Shown here: positions 32,543-46,200 of the stretch, piece by piece
Position numbering within the stretch: position 1 is the stretch's first letter
Layout of the letters: the number at the start of each line of letters is the position of its first letter
From: Paramacrobiotus metropolitanus
Taxonomy: Eukaryota; Tardigrada; Eutardigrada; Parachela; Macrobiotidae
Assembly: GCF_019649055.1 (NCBI RefSeq)
Contig: NW_026570234.1
Span: 62,001-126,000 of the forward strand
DNA length: 64,000 bases
Direction: 5' to 3'
Made by a program: the position numbers and the translations under genes
Notes under the pieces: generated by a model
Told to the model about the DNA's origin: nothing
What the model saw: only the letters and a program-made list of their open reading frames with translations
Databases searched by the model: none

Positions 32543-33652
32543 ATGATAGCAGTTGTTTGCTTGCGCTTTCTGTGCTTTTATCCGTGGGCTTGCCGAATCT
32601 TGTCATGTAGTGTTTGTTTGTGTAGATAAACTCGGTGGTTTCAAATTTTTAGTCGCTTTATGTTCATTGTTGAATCGCTATGGCAGATTTGGTAAAAAAG
32701 AGATTGCTTTTGCCTATGGCCCTGTTGTGGTTGAGAAACGTACTGTGGAAAACGGGTTCTTCATTGACTGTCTCTGTCCCCGCTAACAGTAAGACAAGTC
32801 CAACGTACAGTACTGAGGCATATACAGTACGAAGGCACACCGATATGAAAGGGCACAATCATCAGAATAGTAGTATTATGAGAAAAACACAACAATATAA
32901 ATACTCACTTGTTTTAAATATCTCGTTCGGCAAACAGTTGACGATATTCAAGTATTATTATCAAACGTTCCTGGTACAAACCGTGCAATGATTCGCTGCC
33001 TACCATCACGTCATCTACCTGATGCTTGAATTTTGTTTCTGACACTTTGCGCTTGAGAAAAACCCTGAAATATTAAATTTGGCAAGTTAACCACAAACAA
33101 ATTAAAAAACACAAAAATTATCCCCGTGATTGGATTATTTGGATGTTATCTTTGCTTCTACCGGGGGCTCAACCCGGCAATGTCAATGGGACTATGGGAA
33201 CAAGCGAATGGATCTAACTCTGTTTCTAAAGGTGTTAACAATAAAATATCTTGAAATTTCAATAAGAAAATGGCTGCTAACAGTACAGCTACAGTAAGTA
33301 CTATGTACTGTACCATCGTATATCGATAAAATACGTACAAACTATACAATTCACCCAAATAAAAGAGCGTTTTTACTAAAAGTACGATAACCGGAAGTAG
33401 TCTTACCGGAAGGCAGTTACGTGGAAGATATTTACAATACTTACTGTTAATAAAGACTTCAAGAGACCCGCCTGACGGCTCGTTGTTTAGCAGTTTCAGT
33501 CACTTTCAGTGGGAAATTATGTGAGCGCTTTTTGATCTTTAAAATTTGAAGACTTTCTGCTTTTCTGTGTTTTCTGTGCTCCCTGTTCCCGTTGAATGAG
33601 TTTTAAAGTTTTAACTTCTTGATAGCTTTTAATCGATCTGCCGCAGCCAGTT
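32543..33652. other. Intergenic DNA upstream of ORC1
   Basis: About 1.1 kb, AT-rich, with several GTACTGTAC-like words near 33280-33315. It probably contains the 3' untranslated end of the ADAM gene and the ORC1 promoter. No exon is supportable. Confidence 0.6.
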
Positions 33653-36600
33653 ATGGCTCGCACAGTGCAAGAGAAGAAGCGCCGAGAAAGCCAGCGTTTA
33701 AAGGCAGCACAGGAACCCAAAGGTACGTACTGAGTGAGCCCTGACACTTGGCAGCAGTTTTGCTTTTCGAAGCTCGAAACCATAATATCAAGACCATCAT
33801 ATTACTTCGTATTTGCGGCACGCTTATATCCCTTGGGTTTCTAGCGCAAGACAAGGCAGGAAATGTGTCTTCGAGTAAGGGGATTACGCAGAGTGCGAAG
33901 TCTGCTGACAGGGAAAGACTGCGACCCAGAAATACTGAAGGTGCTGCGCGACCCGAACGGGGCGCTGGTTTGTCAGGGGCTGCTTCTTCTTCCGCAGTGG
34001 CAAAGCAGAACAAAACGGTATTGCTCCAGAAACATGCAGTGCAAGTCCGAAGTGAAACCAAGCCAAAGGACAATAATAAAGATGCCAAGGGAAAGCCTGT
34101 GAAAAACGGTTGGTAAAATGGTATTCGCAGAAAGAGCAAGTGTTATAATTGTGCGTGGAGCAAGTTGTTATACTAGTAATTGTATTACAATAACGACGAT
34201 GTGATAGTGTTAGTGCTAGTATAACAAGGAATTTTAACGTTTGACGGATTTTTTGTCCGTTCTGTTCGATTTTGCTGGAGGAGTAAGTGGAAACACATCG
34301 TTTTGCAGTACTTCGACGCTTTTCGCATTTCGCTTCGACGCTTTCACCATATGAATTTACATTTCTGGAGTAGGATTCAGTTTGCAGTAATCACTTACAT
34401 TTTAGGGCCCACAACAAGCCCGGAGACAGAGGCGCCTGTGGCGAGCAGGTTACGTCGCCGAGCAGAAACGGTGGTGGAAACTAAAAAAAATGAGACCCAT
34501 GTCCCAGGGAAATCCAATCAAATTTCCGCTCATTCCAGGAAGGCGCATGCCGCCCGCGGCAAGACGATTGCTGTCCCTGCAGTGCAGAAAAACACTGTGA
34601 ATATTTCTGGTAAATATTCAGCATGTTTGCTCTGCATTTTATAGAAGTTTTCAGTTGGGGGCCTGGGGCTATTTTTACCAGCTTATATTGCTTTATTATA
34701 TTCTGTTTTCTTTGCTTATTTAAAGTTATGTGAACTGTAATTGCGCAGGATCGTTCAAAACCTTGGTACATTCTGCACTGAAAATCGTCTATAAAATTTA
34801 TTCAAAAACGGTTTAGTATTGTACGCGACTGCGGTTACGGCGGGGGGTTTGACATCAAATCAGCCGCCGAAGTTTGAGTAGTATTAGTATGAAGGGCAAC
34901 ATTCTGTATTACAACAATAGATTTCTTCATAGTCACTGCGGATAATTCAAGAAAACGCAAGAGAAATGCCTCCGCTAGTCCGCAGCCTGCCAGCAAAGTC
35001 CCACGTAACGAAAAGCCGAACACCCGGCCAGTTTCGGCAGTTTTGCCAGTGGAAAAGAAACTCCCAACCGTCGATGTCGAGAAATGCCGCCCAGAACAGT
35101 ACAGCTATCCGTGCCGTGATAATGAATTTACGGAGATTTATGAATTCATTCGGGATCATCTTGTCGGTTTAACGGGCGGGTATGTCTTGTACGAGAATAA
35201 AATCTCTCGCAACATTATACAGTTGAGGGTCACCTGTGCGACTTTTAACACGACTTCTTTTCATTTTCTGAAGATGTATGTACATATCCGGAATGCCAGG
35301 AACTGGAAAGACTGCCACTGTTAACAAGGTTTTGGATTACCTCAGAGCTGAGAATCAGCTGAAGCGGCTTCCGAACTTTATATATTCTGAGATCAACGGG
35401 ATGAAACTGGCCGATGCAAAACAAGCGTACGCAATCTTGGCAAAAGTATGATTTTGAGGATATGGTTATTTGAGTGTTGACAGCGAGCAGAATATGAATT
35501 TGCGGTTCTGTGAGTTTAATAAAGACTTGGAAATTTATTTTTCAGGATGTTTTCAACCAGAATAAAATGGCTGGGCCAGCTAACGCTCTGAGGATGCTTG
35601 ACCGGCACTATCGATCACGTGATGCGAAAGGGAAATCCCCTGTGATTGTTGTTGTTGATGAAGTAAGTAATCAAATGCATGCAGTGACGAAGGAGTAAAC
35701 ACACTGAAGGAACTGTATATCAGGCTGGTGTATTAATAGTGTTCGTGCGTTAACAGATGGATTTGTTGTATGTTCGAACGCAGAAGATCTTGTACAATTT
35801 GTTTGAATGGCCACAACAGCCCAGTTCACGATTGATAATTGTCTCCATCGCCAACACCATGGATTTACCTGAAAAAATGCTGATGGCCCGCATTGAAAGC
35901 CGCTTGGTATTAATTAAAAACTTTAAATAGCATTGTGTTTGTATCGTAAAAATTATTGTCGGTTGTTAATTTTTCCCATAGGCCTTTCACCGCTTGGCAT
36001 TTCATCCTTATACATCCGCCCAGCTTGAACAGGTTGTTTTGTATCACTTGAAAAAAGATACGAAACTCAATGATGATGCGATGATGTTAGCATCGAAACG
36101 GGTTAGTTTGTGTAATTGTATTTTGGATGAAGTCAGATTTCGATTACGTTTTGAGATTTTACAAGCTGGAACGATTTTATTTATCTTAACGTTGGCTGTG
36201 CTGTACGGATACTTTCTAGGTGGCATCAATCTCAGGAGATGCTCGAAGAGTTTTAGAAATTTGTCGAAGCGCAAGGGCGATTGCGGAGGATAAGCTGGCC
36301 ACTGATAAGTCTGGTAAATTTGCCAAAGCGTCCGACATGGTTTCTGTTTCCGTTGAAGACATCCAAGCGGCTTGCGATGAACTTATGAACTCTCCAAAAT
36401 TTGTTTATATGAAGTAAGAACACAAAATGTTTTAAGGTGTTATGTTCGATTTTTCGTAAAAATCAGGGTTTTAGTGGCTATCTAAAATTTGAGTAATCAT
36501 GAATTTGGTTGTCCGTAAATTGTGTGTTTGTGTGGAATAAACACAGTGAACGGTTAAACATACGAGATTACGAGTACAAGTACGGACTACTGAATAGCTG

Positions 36601-37147
36601 ATGTAAGTAAAATTATTTCTTGTTTTTTATGCACTTGATTGATCGCAGTAAAAATGAAAGGTGACTCAGCTTGATGACTTTAAAATTCCAGCTGGTTGAA
36701 CAAAAAGCTTTTTAGGTCTGCCACTGTTCTGGAAAAAGCTTTTTTGAAAGCAGTAGTTATGGAATACGAGCGCACGGGAACCGAACAGGTTGTTATGGAG
36801 GATGTTTTAGACCAGATTCGCGACGATTATGCAGGTGATCTTTGATTTTCTCAACCCTGCAGCCAGCATTGCCTACTCGTATTATATGTCGAAGCTTAAT
36901 TTTTTTAATATTATTTTGCGTGGAAAAGCATATCACTTAAATATTTAAGTTGGGACACAGGTTTAATTGGTTAATTTACGATACAGCATCGAAAAAGGTG
37001 TGTCCAGCAATTTCGTCGTCGCTGAGAGTCGCTGGAAAGTTGGCGGCATTGGACATTTTGTTCATCGAAAGCAAATCTCCTACCGCTATTCAGAGTCGGA
37101 TATCGTTGAACTGCAGCGTGGATGATGTGAAATTCGCTGTAAAATGA
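33653..37147 (+). CDS. ORC1: Origin recognition complex subunit 1
   Basis: Eleven exons: 33653-33722, 33845-34108, 34406-34609, 34933-35179, 35274-35445, 35546-35662, 35757-35906, 35982-36101, 36220-36413, 36716-36834, 36987-37147 (1818 bp, 605 aa). The AAA+ core is clear: Walker A GMPGTGKTAT; Walker B IVVVDEMDLL split by an intron; sensor-1 region IVSIANTMDLPEKM; then the lid and SGDARRVLEICRSA. A winged-helix tail follows, starting SATVLEKAFLKAV. It is the ATPase that loads on replication origins with ORC2-5 and CDC6. The first 180 residues are lysine- and serine-rich and look disordered. I see no BAH domain, which most animal ORC1 proteins carry at the N-terminus. The gene ends 94 bp from the convergent dermatopontin-like copy 4. 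The weakest splice choice is the donor at 34109 (GTTGGT). Confidence 0.92.
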
Positions 37148-37241
37148 ATATGGCATTGTTTTATCCTTCAAAGTTTGATCTTCATCTGGAGACTTAGTAC
37201 GCTTCTTACATTTTAGCTTGTGTGGTTATGCATTTATTCTT

Positions 37242-39461
37242 TTAGTCTTCGAAATCTGGAAGATAAATAGCTCTTTTTGTTCTGGCCGGAATGAAACGCG
37301 AACTCCAGAAGCACCGTGGACCGTTTGGGGAATCGGCATTCGTACTATTACAGTCGCTATGTTGCGGTGCTCGATATTGTGCTTGATAAAGTGATGATTG
37401 CGGAAGTTCTTTCATTAAATGTTGAGCGACATATGACGGCATTCCGCTGGCAGAGTACGCAACTGGTGGTGAAATGGCTGCAGGGATGCCGTACCTGAAC
37501 ACCAGATTTTTAACAATATCATGAAATACAAGGTACAATATTAAAATGGCATGGGGTATCTGCGTTTCTAGGAATAACATTGACCGGACGGTATTTTTCG
37601 AGCATTGTGAATAGTGTGTGGGGCGACTGGGATCATAAAAAAGTTCAAAAATTATCATTAAATGTTTTTCAAACGCTGTATCGTATAGTAAGTATATGTA
37701 TGGAATAATGCTAACGAAGTAGAAGTACCCCAGGCGGCAGCAATGGATCCAGTCCATGTTGTAATTTTTCGTCAGCGGGTTGACCTTTTTCTTCATCCCG
37801 GTCATTACGTAGCCAGTAGCACAATTGACCAAATTATATGTTGTTGAATCGTAAAATTCTCCATATTGGTCATGAGTGGATTGGAAATAACAGGACACAT
37901 AGTCAATGTAGTAACCTTTCGGTGTTTTGCAGCACTTATATGGTTGATTGTCATCAGCGACGGCACGCCACGTAAAGAAATTTAGTTCGTCGTCAAATAT
38001 CCCTAGTTATGAAAACAACAAAGAATTGTTAAGAAGTCTTGCTTCTGCAAACCGAAGTTGATGTTGACCAATATTAAAGGTACCAGTAATGAAGGTATTT
38101 GCGGTGAGAGTAGAGTTTCTCGGATCATAGCAGAAGAAGTTCAGGCGAAAGTCTTTAACGAAACATCTGCAAAAGCGGTTATATGATCCAGACAAATTTG
38201 AAATTATTACTGAAACGTGACTGCGAATTTCGGATCTCCTACGGGTAAGTGTCGTGTACACAGTAAACACCATGCACTTACTGTGGGTAGTAAGGATAAA
38301 TTCCTTTGGAAGGCGGTTTGAACGGAAACATAAATTTGCATTGTAATGCTTCCACTCGCTGCAATTAATCAAGTAGTTAATCGTTTTTGTGTTTTTGAAC
38401 GAAATTCATCCTGATGTACGTTGTACAAGTACAATCTAAAAATATTTTATATTTACAAAGCATTTCTCGTTTCTGTACGCGGTTAATACCACAAACTGTT
38501 TGTGATGCAACTGTAAAGCCAGTCCCCCAACAGCTATCGAGTAGCCGAAATACGAAGTACTCGTATTTTTACTATAAAATTATTTTATTTATCAGGTCGA
38601 GCTACAATTACCGATACCCGATATCGGGAACGACTCTAAAAAAATTATGGTTTTGTACATGCCTTAAAACCTTCCGGAGCAAGTTAGCAGCAGAATACTA
38701 CCTAAATCATACCACATACCTCGAAATCCATGGCGTAATCTCTACAAAAATGAACGGTGTAAATCAAACTTTTTAAAAAAAGAGTCACAAATAATCTTGA
38801 GTCTGTCACACAGATCTCCGCATGTTTCTCTGTGTTAGCGAATTTACTGTATGAATGTTTTTGCAGTAGAGATACGGCTTTCGGCAAACAAAAGTCTTTC
38901 AATGGAATATACACTATCAGCGATGTTGGAATATTGTATAAATTTTGGTAAAATATTTTTAATATTAATTTATGTAATTACAGTATTTACTAACTGGATT
39001 CCAACTGCTGCCTCTCCGTCCAGGCATTCCACGACCCATTTATGTGTGCCGGTTTTCGGACCACCGTGGTTTTGGTACGTCGTGATGTATGTATCTCCCT
39101 TCATAAAATTTTTGCGACTATCATTAATTTTATTATAAACTATTTGTCATTACTGTAGTAACGAGTGCCAGAGTACCTGTACTACGAGTACAGCAGAATA
39201 ATAATATGTTTCGGACTTTCGGTTATCTTAAAACTGGTTCAATACGAATTATAACCTTACTTAAGGGGCTTTATAACCCTACTCGAATTATAAACTGCTC
39301 GAGCAGATTTTTTCTTTGCCACATATCCGTTATTTTAAGGCACTCTTTACCGATCCATAAACATAGTACGATCCGAGATATCGGTAATTTCCAATAACAA
39401 CTGGGAGAGGCTTGCAAAGCAGACCAACTTTCAGGGCTTCAAACAAGAGAGCACGTAACAT
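37242..39461 (-). CDS. Secreted dermatopontin-like ten-cysteine protein, copy 4
   Basis: Seven exons, read from high to low coordinate: 39461-39351, 39098-38995, 38741-38720, 38358-38282, 38166-38084, 38002-37729, 37494-37242 (924 bp, 307 aa). The signal peptide is about residues 1-24 (ending PVVIG), and the first exon ends in VYGS as in copies 1 and 2. Core blocks are GDTYITTYQNHGGP, KWVVECLDGEAAVGIQ, YKCCKTPKGYYIDYVSC and GYVMTGMKKKVNP, with WIHCCRLGYG at the end. All ten cysteines are present. The 22-, 77- and 83-bp exons match the tandem copies exactly, but the second exon and the 274-bp exon span sequence that is split in copies 1-3. It lies 25 kb from the tandem cluster in the opposite orientation. 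Confidence 0.85.
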
Positions 39462-40871
39462 CGTCGAAGTTGAACCAAAGAAATAAAAATACCATACACA
39501 ACAAATTTTCCAATCACTAATAATCCGATATCTTTTCCTAATATAATGTCGCAATTTTAATACTGGCATTAATGGTTTTTGGTGTAGCCAGTATAACAAT
39601 TCTTGAAGAAGTCCACAATGGATAATGGGAGTCAATATTACCGCCGATGTATCGGCTTCTGATAGTTCATGGCTTTCTGAAGCATTAAGATTTAAGACGG
39701 CACAAACACAGGTAAAAGTACTGAAACGTGAGTGGTGGCAGATGACCCGCGCCTGAAAATAATGATCTTGTTGATGAGGTATTCTTCAAAAATCCATTGG
39801 AATCACCTATCTCCAGGGGTGTATTTTATGTAGGTGGGTACGTACTTCGCCGTTCATTGCTGTGCCGTGGTTTTGATCGCACCTACCGTTTACCGGTATG
39901 TGTTCATGCTGATATTAGTCAGAATGATAGGTCACGGACTGCAGATTGCAGCCGGAAGAGGAAAACAAACGTTAATAATATTATTAACTATTAAGCAGTT
40001 ATGCGCATACATTTATTGTACTATACGTCGTATACGAGTATCGTATTGCCTTAAAAAATTTCGTTAATTTCGTTCACAAGAACCATTACCAATCGTCTGT
40101 AAAACTATACCCGTATGATTCAAGTTATATAGCCAACTTATGATGACTTATGTCCGTTAATCTGGGTCCTTGTGCTTGTAAGTTGTAAGGATTTTTTAAA
40201 CGTAAAGTATGTAGTGCAGTTTCGTTATTTAATGCAATGGAAGGCGAGCGACCAGTCTGTCTGGGTCGCTGCTACTATAAATATTGTTATTTTCAGATAA
40301 ATAATTATTATTGTTAAATATTATACGTTTGGGTACAGCCTTCTTCTTCGAAAAAAATATAAAACTGATCCAAGATGAATACTTTAACCACGGTGCTATC
40401 ACGCTGATAAAAATAAAAACACAGAAGGAAGAAGTAAAGAGTATTATTTATTTCTTAGTATTATTATTAAGGAGTATTATATTTTATTTATTTGTGATTA
40501 TTATTTATTAATTGTTATTGTTATTATTAGGGCATTTGTTACAGCAATGATAGGCACCGGCCGCACCGCTAAACTTTTTAACAATAACAATGAAACGAAA
40601 TTTGAAAGTTCCAGCTTCCTAACCCATAAGTTCCGGGCGTTCCAACTTTCCACGGTAAACACAACTGCGACCGCCCATGAAAGCGTACATGACTGACCGT
40701 AACTAGTAACTACAGTAGCACTCGTTGAGTTTTGTATGTACTGGAAAATCTCTTTAGTTTGGAGGTTGATGCATTAAAACCTGGCGACCTCAATATCAAG
40801 CTTAATGACAGTATTCGGATTGGCGATTGTTTTAAGTCGAAGATACACCGTGGGATAGGGATTCGAGCTCC
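39462..40871. other. Intergenic DNA upstream of taspase-1
   Basis: About 1.4 kb. It holds two TACGAGTA/TACTCGTA octamers near 39.2 and 40.0 kb (the first falls in a copy 4 intron) and a strongly AT-biased low-complexity stretch at about 40435-40530. No exon is supportable. Confidence 0.6.
40435..40530. repeat. AT-rich low-complexity stretch (TTA/ATT)
   Basis: Nearly pure A/T with irregular ATT/TTA triplet repetition, about 340 bp upstream of the taspase-1 start. It is simple sequence with no coding potential. Confidence 0.7.
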
Positions 40872-42928
40872 ATGGGCATGGAGAAAACAGTCGCCATCCA
40901 AAGCGCCAAAGCATTTGTTGCAGTCCACTGTGGCGCAGGTTTTTATGCCAGCCACAATAATAGTTTATTTATCTCGCTTTGTCGCAGTGTCTGCAGTGAG
41001 GTACGCTAACAGCACCTAATAATATTTCGAAGCGGTTGTTCTGTTGGACAGCATCATCCTGAAACCCTGTAACATTCATGATATTGTGAACCAGTTACTC
41101 CGGAAGATTACTCCCCGAATCACCGGACGCAAGAAAGATTAGCTTAAATTTTCATATGTTTTAGGTTTTGCGGACCTTGGAAAATGGCTCATCAGCGGTG
41201 GAAGCGGTTTGCGCTGCCGTCGTGGCGCTCGAGGTAAGTGGAAAATAGTTTAGGAACGACTGGTATTTATTTTGCTGCTTTTGGAGTGCGTGGTTTAGTA
41301 TCTTAACAGTTAACATCCTATCAATTACCTTAGCTCTTTCCATTACTTACATCGCTCTCAAATCTTGAATCTTTTCTTCGTGAGTGTAATAGTCCCACTG
41401 AAAATGAGTTGCAAAAATCTATTTGCGAGATTTCTTTTTGCGACAACTGTCAGAAGACAACATAGTACACATATGCGTCAAATGTTTCCAATTCTGTTCG
41501 AAGTAGTGAAAATATCAAAATAAAACTGTGACTACAGTAGTTTTTGTAGCATGATGGTGATACCAAAAATGTTCCGGAATTTTTATTTTGTTTTCTTAGA
41601 ATAATCCGTTGACGAATGCCGGAGTGGGGTCCAATTTAACCCGAGATGGAACTGTCGAATGTGATGCTTCGGTCATGGAATCTTCGAACAATCTGTTTGG
41701 TGCATGTGGTGCGGTTAAAGGTACAGTTAAAAAGGCTAGCTGTCTCTGTGCATGTTCTGTTTGTTGAAATTTGGATCATCCAGAAATTTTGTGCGTCTTG
41801 ACATTCGTAGGGGTGAAAAATCCCGTTCTTCTGGCTCGTGAAATTCTTCATCAACAGATGTCGCCGCGTGACGGTCTTGTGGCTCCTATGTAGGTATGTA
41901 CCGCACGAAATTCCCCGATTTCGGTAATTTCAAGGCGAGCATAAAATTAATCATGGTTTCGGGTAGGATATTCGTCGGCGATGGAGCGGTACAGTTTGCA
42001 AAATCCCAGAATGTGGAGACTGTGGACCTCAGTTTCCACCAGACGGAACCGCGGCTGAAGAAGTATAACGAGAAGAAACGCAGTCTGCATTGCGTTGATA
42101 CTTCCACCGCTTCTGGTGCGCCGAATGATGCGGAATCCGAATTGGATACCGTGGGAGCAATCGTTGTGGATATGCACGGTGTGATAGCGGTGGCGTCGTC
42201 CAGTGGGGGTGTTGCGTTCAAATATTCCGGAAGAATCGGGCAGGTAACGTCTCAAACATTTATTCCGCCCGGTTTTTGACAACCGTGAATTTTATACTGA
42301 TTTGACATGCTGATGGTGTGACGCGTAGGCGGCAACATACGGAGCCGGTATTTGGTGTGAAACTGTTGGTGCGGATGGGTTCGCCTGTTGCGTGTCGGGA
42401 ACAGGGGAGCAGATTATACAGACCTCCTTGGCCAAAGCATTTTGTGATGCCTTACAACAGGATGATGTGTCCTTAGAGTCGGAGGTCAGCAGTGCATTCC
42501 TTAATTCCAGTAAGAAATTCACTACTCACCTCTATAGTCGTTTGTGCCTAAATTTTTGTAGAAACTATATTGCTAAAGGGTTCAGTGTGTGTTGTAATTT
42601 TTAGAAAGAATTACCGGCTGCCATCCGCGTTACATGGGTGCACTGGTGCTGCAGGTTTCAGACTGGCTGCAGTCAGCCAAAGGATTTTTGCATGTGGTTC
42701 ATACTACTCCGGGATTCTGTTGGGCGATGGCTAGCAGTAACCGTAAAAATCCTCAGGTACGCGTGTGGCAAGTGATAGTGTTCGTCGCATTTTTGCGTGA
42801 TTTAAACATGCAGTGTGCGCTCAGAGTGCGCTTCTCTATAGGCGCAACTCAGTCGTCTTCTTCTTCCCCGGGATGCTTCCAGTTCCACTAATGTGCAAAG
42901 CGTGGCTGTGCTGGGATATTCTGTATAA
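40872..42928 (+). CDS. TASP1: Taspase-1, threonine aspartase
   Basis: Eight exons: 40872-41000, 41165-41233, 41600-41720, 41811-41889, 41967-42243, 42329-42509, 42605-42756, 42842-42928 (1095 bp, 364 aa). It belongs to the Ntn-hydrolase asparaginase-2 family. Family marks are FVAVHCGAGF at the N-terminus, NAGVGSNLTRDGTVECDASVM, IFVGDGAVQFA and the self-cleavage site D|TVGAIVVD. That site would free Thr194 as the catalytic nucleophile and yield alpha and beta subunits. SSGGVAFKYSGRIGQ and a C-terminal QSVAV follow. In other animals taspase-1 cuts MLL/trithorax and TFIIA after aspartate. A second in-frame ATG lies at 40878. The product is slightly shorter than the 420-residue human enzyme, partly in the loop before the nucleophile. 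Confidence 0.93.
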
Positions 42929-43258
42929 CTCAAAGTTCTTAAAAACCACAATTTAGAATTTTAGAGTTTGGTAAATTGTTTGCGGTTATTGGTTGATACT
43001 GAGAAATTCCGTCCGTTTTGGATGCGCGTTTGATTTGTATGCAGTTAGGCTTCTTTGTGGCGCAAGCTGGTTTCGTATTTTTATTCCAGTGTTTTTAATT
43101 TTTTCGGGAATGCATGCACTGAGCGGCCTAGATTTATGAAAAGCTACCGTTTAATGGTACGGTGACGACGTTGTTGCAGACACTACTCTGTAAGAGCGGT
43201 GATCATTTCATTTTTTTGTGGTGGGAATTGCCTCTCGTTGGGCAGAAGCCGCCACATG
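42929..43258. other. Short convergent spacer TASP1/SLC22
   Basis: About 330 bp between two stop codons of convergent genes. It should hold both 3' untranslated ends. No further feature was seen. Confidence 0.6.
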
Positions 43259-46200
43259 CTAGCTTATCTTTTTACCCGGTAAGGTATCGACATCAGAATC
43301 TTGGAAGGTGGAGGGATCTTGCCCTTGGACGGGAACGGTTGGAGCCCGCGCTTGCAGTGGCAGTTCAGTTAGAATTATCCCATGGGAAAAGGGAGGCGTC
43401 GTGGTTTTGTTCTTTCGACGGTTCCGCAGCTCGCTAGCTAACTCGGCTAGCTTGGCCATAGGAGATTTTCCTGTGATGTGTATAGTGTCGTCAATTGTCT
43501 CCATCAATGGTTCGCCTTTCGTCTCTCGCAATGAAAAGGACGCTGCCGATGCGACTAAGGATATCAATCCCGCCAACAAGAATCCGGAGCCTTTATAACC
43601 AGCTTGGCTTGACTGAAATTGAAAACTTTAACTGTGATACTTTATTTCTTCTTAGTCTCGCTCGACCAGAGAAAAAACAATCAAAATTCTTGTATGCCGA
43701 AATTATTTGCGTACGTTTCCAGCTCCCAAGTGGTTACATCACAAGTCTGATTCATAACTCACCATAATAGGGAGCAAAGGAGCTATCATGCTGCCAACTC
43801 GAAGGGTGATGCTGCACATGTTGAACCCATTGTTCCGAATTACCGTGGGAAACAGTTCGGACGTATATACAAAAATTATGCAAATTGTGCCGACCAGTGA
43901 CATACGTCCGACAAAAGATACAACGTTTTGTGCAATAACTTCGGCAGAGGTATTTCCTGGTATAACACCGGCTGCGGTGCAGCATATGCCACCGATCAGA
44001 AAGTAAAGAGTTAACGGAACGCGATTGCCGAATCTAAAATTTAATGTTGCCATTATTACCGGCGAAATTCCCTGCACCTGCACATACACTACAGTCTACA
44101 CGATAGTATAATAAGCTAGTATGTACTATAATCAGATTTCAAATTTAAACGAGTTTTAATAAAGTAATCGTAGTTATTTTAGTTATCGTAGTTTAAATAG
44201 CGTAGTACAGAGTACAGGATTAACTTCCTTGTAAATTAAATACCTATATGTCATTAACGATAATACGAGTATATAGCGCTCGGTATTTTCTCACCTGGAA
44301 GCGATTCCAGCTGCGGCGAAGACGGGAATGAATTCCAGAGCGGCATTGGTAATCAAGTTAACGTAAATATTGGCTGCGATTTCTGAACTCATGTACGGTA
44401 TACCTAAATATCCCACGTAAGCAGCCAACCTGGATAATTCACATATATAAGTTTTACTCCAGTACTAACAAAATGCTAGTAAATAACGTTGCGTAGAAGT
44501 GTAATAATTCAACTGGCGCACCAGATATAACAGCTTAACAAAGTTGTACGTCGTAAGTACGGTGTCCGGAAGCAGTCTGCGAAGGAATACACAGCGACAC
44601 TTTTCGGGGTCTGTGGTTCGGTTTGGACAAATAGTTGGATTTCTTTTTCCTCGTCGAACGATAACTTCATTCTATTAAATTTGAGGACACTGTTGCAGTA
44701 GTTTTCGGCTTCCTTTCCTCTGTTGTTTAGGCACAGCCATCCAAGAGATTCTGGAGCAAACCTGCATACATGCATGCAGCCGTTGTTATACCATGTTGCT
44801 TATTATATACAAACCGCGGCACATAATTGATAATAACTATGTAATCCGCTCATGAAGCCATGCTGTGGATTTCGTCTTATTTTTTCTCGACAGTATTCTC
44901 AAAGAAAATTTTTTTTTAATCTTCCACCGTTTAAAATAACAAATATGCCGATTCTACTGTGCCCATTATTTTGTTTATCGTTATTTCTAACTTTCGGAGG
45001 TTCAAGTTTTAATAAAGAATGCTTACCATATCAGAAGCACAGCCAGAGTGCTGTAAGCGGCGAGAAATATCTGAATGTGATGCCAGTTTTGTAGATGCCA
45101 GGCCACGACTATAATGATTAGTGCCCCAATGGTATACTGCACTTCTGCCAGCGCTCCCCATGTTCTACGCCGCTCTGGAGGAAGCCACTCCACAATCAAA
45201 ACGTAAAAACTGCTGTTAATTCCCTGGCAGACCGATCATTTTGTTAAAGTACGACTTCAAAAAAGTAAATAGTTTGCAGATGTCATGCCATGCAGTAATT
45301 ACTTGTGTTGCTAGTCCAACGCAGAAACGGAGAATGGCAAACGACAGGAAGTCACGGGAAAATATCAAGCCGGCAGTCAAACTAGCGTACACAAGGTTGC
45401 TCAATAACAGCGTGATTCGTCGTCCAAATTTATCCGCTGCCCATCCAAAAAACGGTGTCCCAGCAATTTGCCCTAGAGTGTTATCAGAAGTTATTGTAAC
45501 GTTGCAGTTTAAGCAGATTGAAATTATATTTTTATTTGGGACAATAGCTTAAGACTATATGCCATTTTAAGAATTACCAAGAAAGTAGATCACCGACGCC
45601 AAGTTGACAAGTGAGGCTTTATCGCAGATCAGGTCCATCTGAAAGGTCACGCACAAGTTACTGTACTATATGACAACATTTACACAAAGGACAGTGGTAC
45701 TGCGGTATGCGGCATTTCCGGTTGTCACAACATTTCAAACTGCAGCTGATGTGACAGTCGGAAACAAGTGAATGTTCGCAAGATATAGAGTAAGATCATT
45801 TTATAAGCACTATAGTCGATAGAAAATTCCGGATAATTCTAGCTGGCGTATTGTTTTAGCACATTGTAGCAGTTGTTCCTTTCTAAAGCACGTCATTACA
45901 ACATATTCAAAAATGGAGTACTGTTTTTGTTGAGAGAAGTATTTTTTCTAAACCTGCAAAAAATTTTATGTAATTTACTGGATGCATAAAATATGCAAAC
46001 TCATTGCACAGTACCCCGTATGCATGTGTCTCATCAATTAAACCGTATAATCTGCAAGTAAGCGCTAAACCACAAAAAGGTAGGAAATATTTTTATAAGC
46101 GTACTTCAGTAGAAAGAAACAGTATTTACTGCAACAAATTTTTTATTTCTGTAGGTGCCATAATTTTTTATGGTAGCTTACAATATGCATCAATGCATAA

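Noticed and set aside
33651..34139. 162-codon minus-strand frame over ORC1 exons 1-2
   Set aside because: It is antisense to the ORC1 N-terminal exons, has no recognisable family, and the plus-strand model is continuous.
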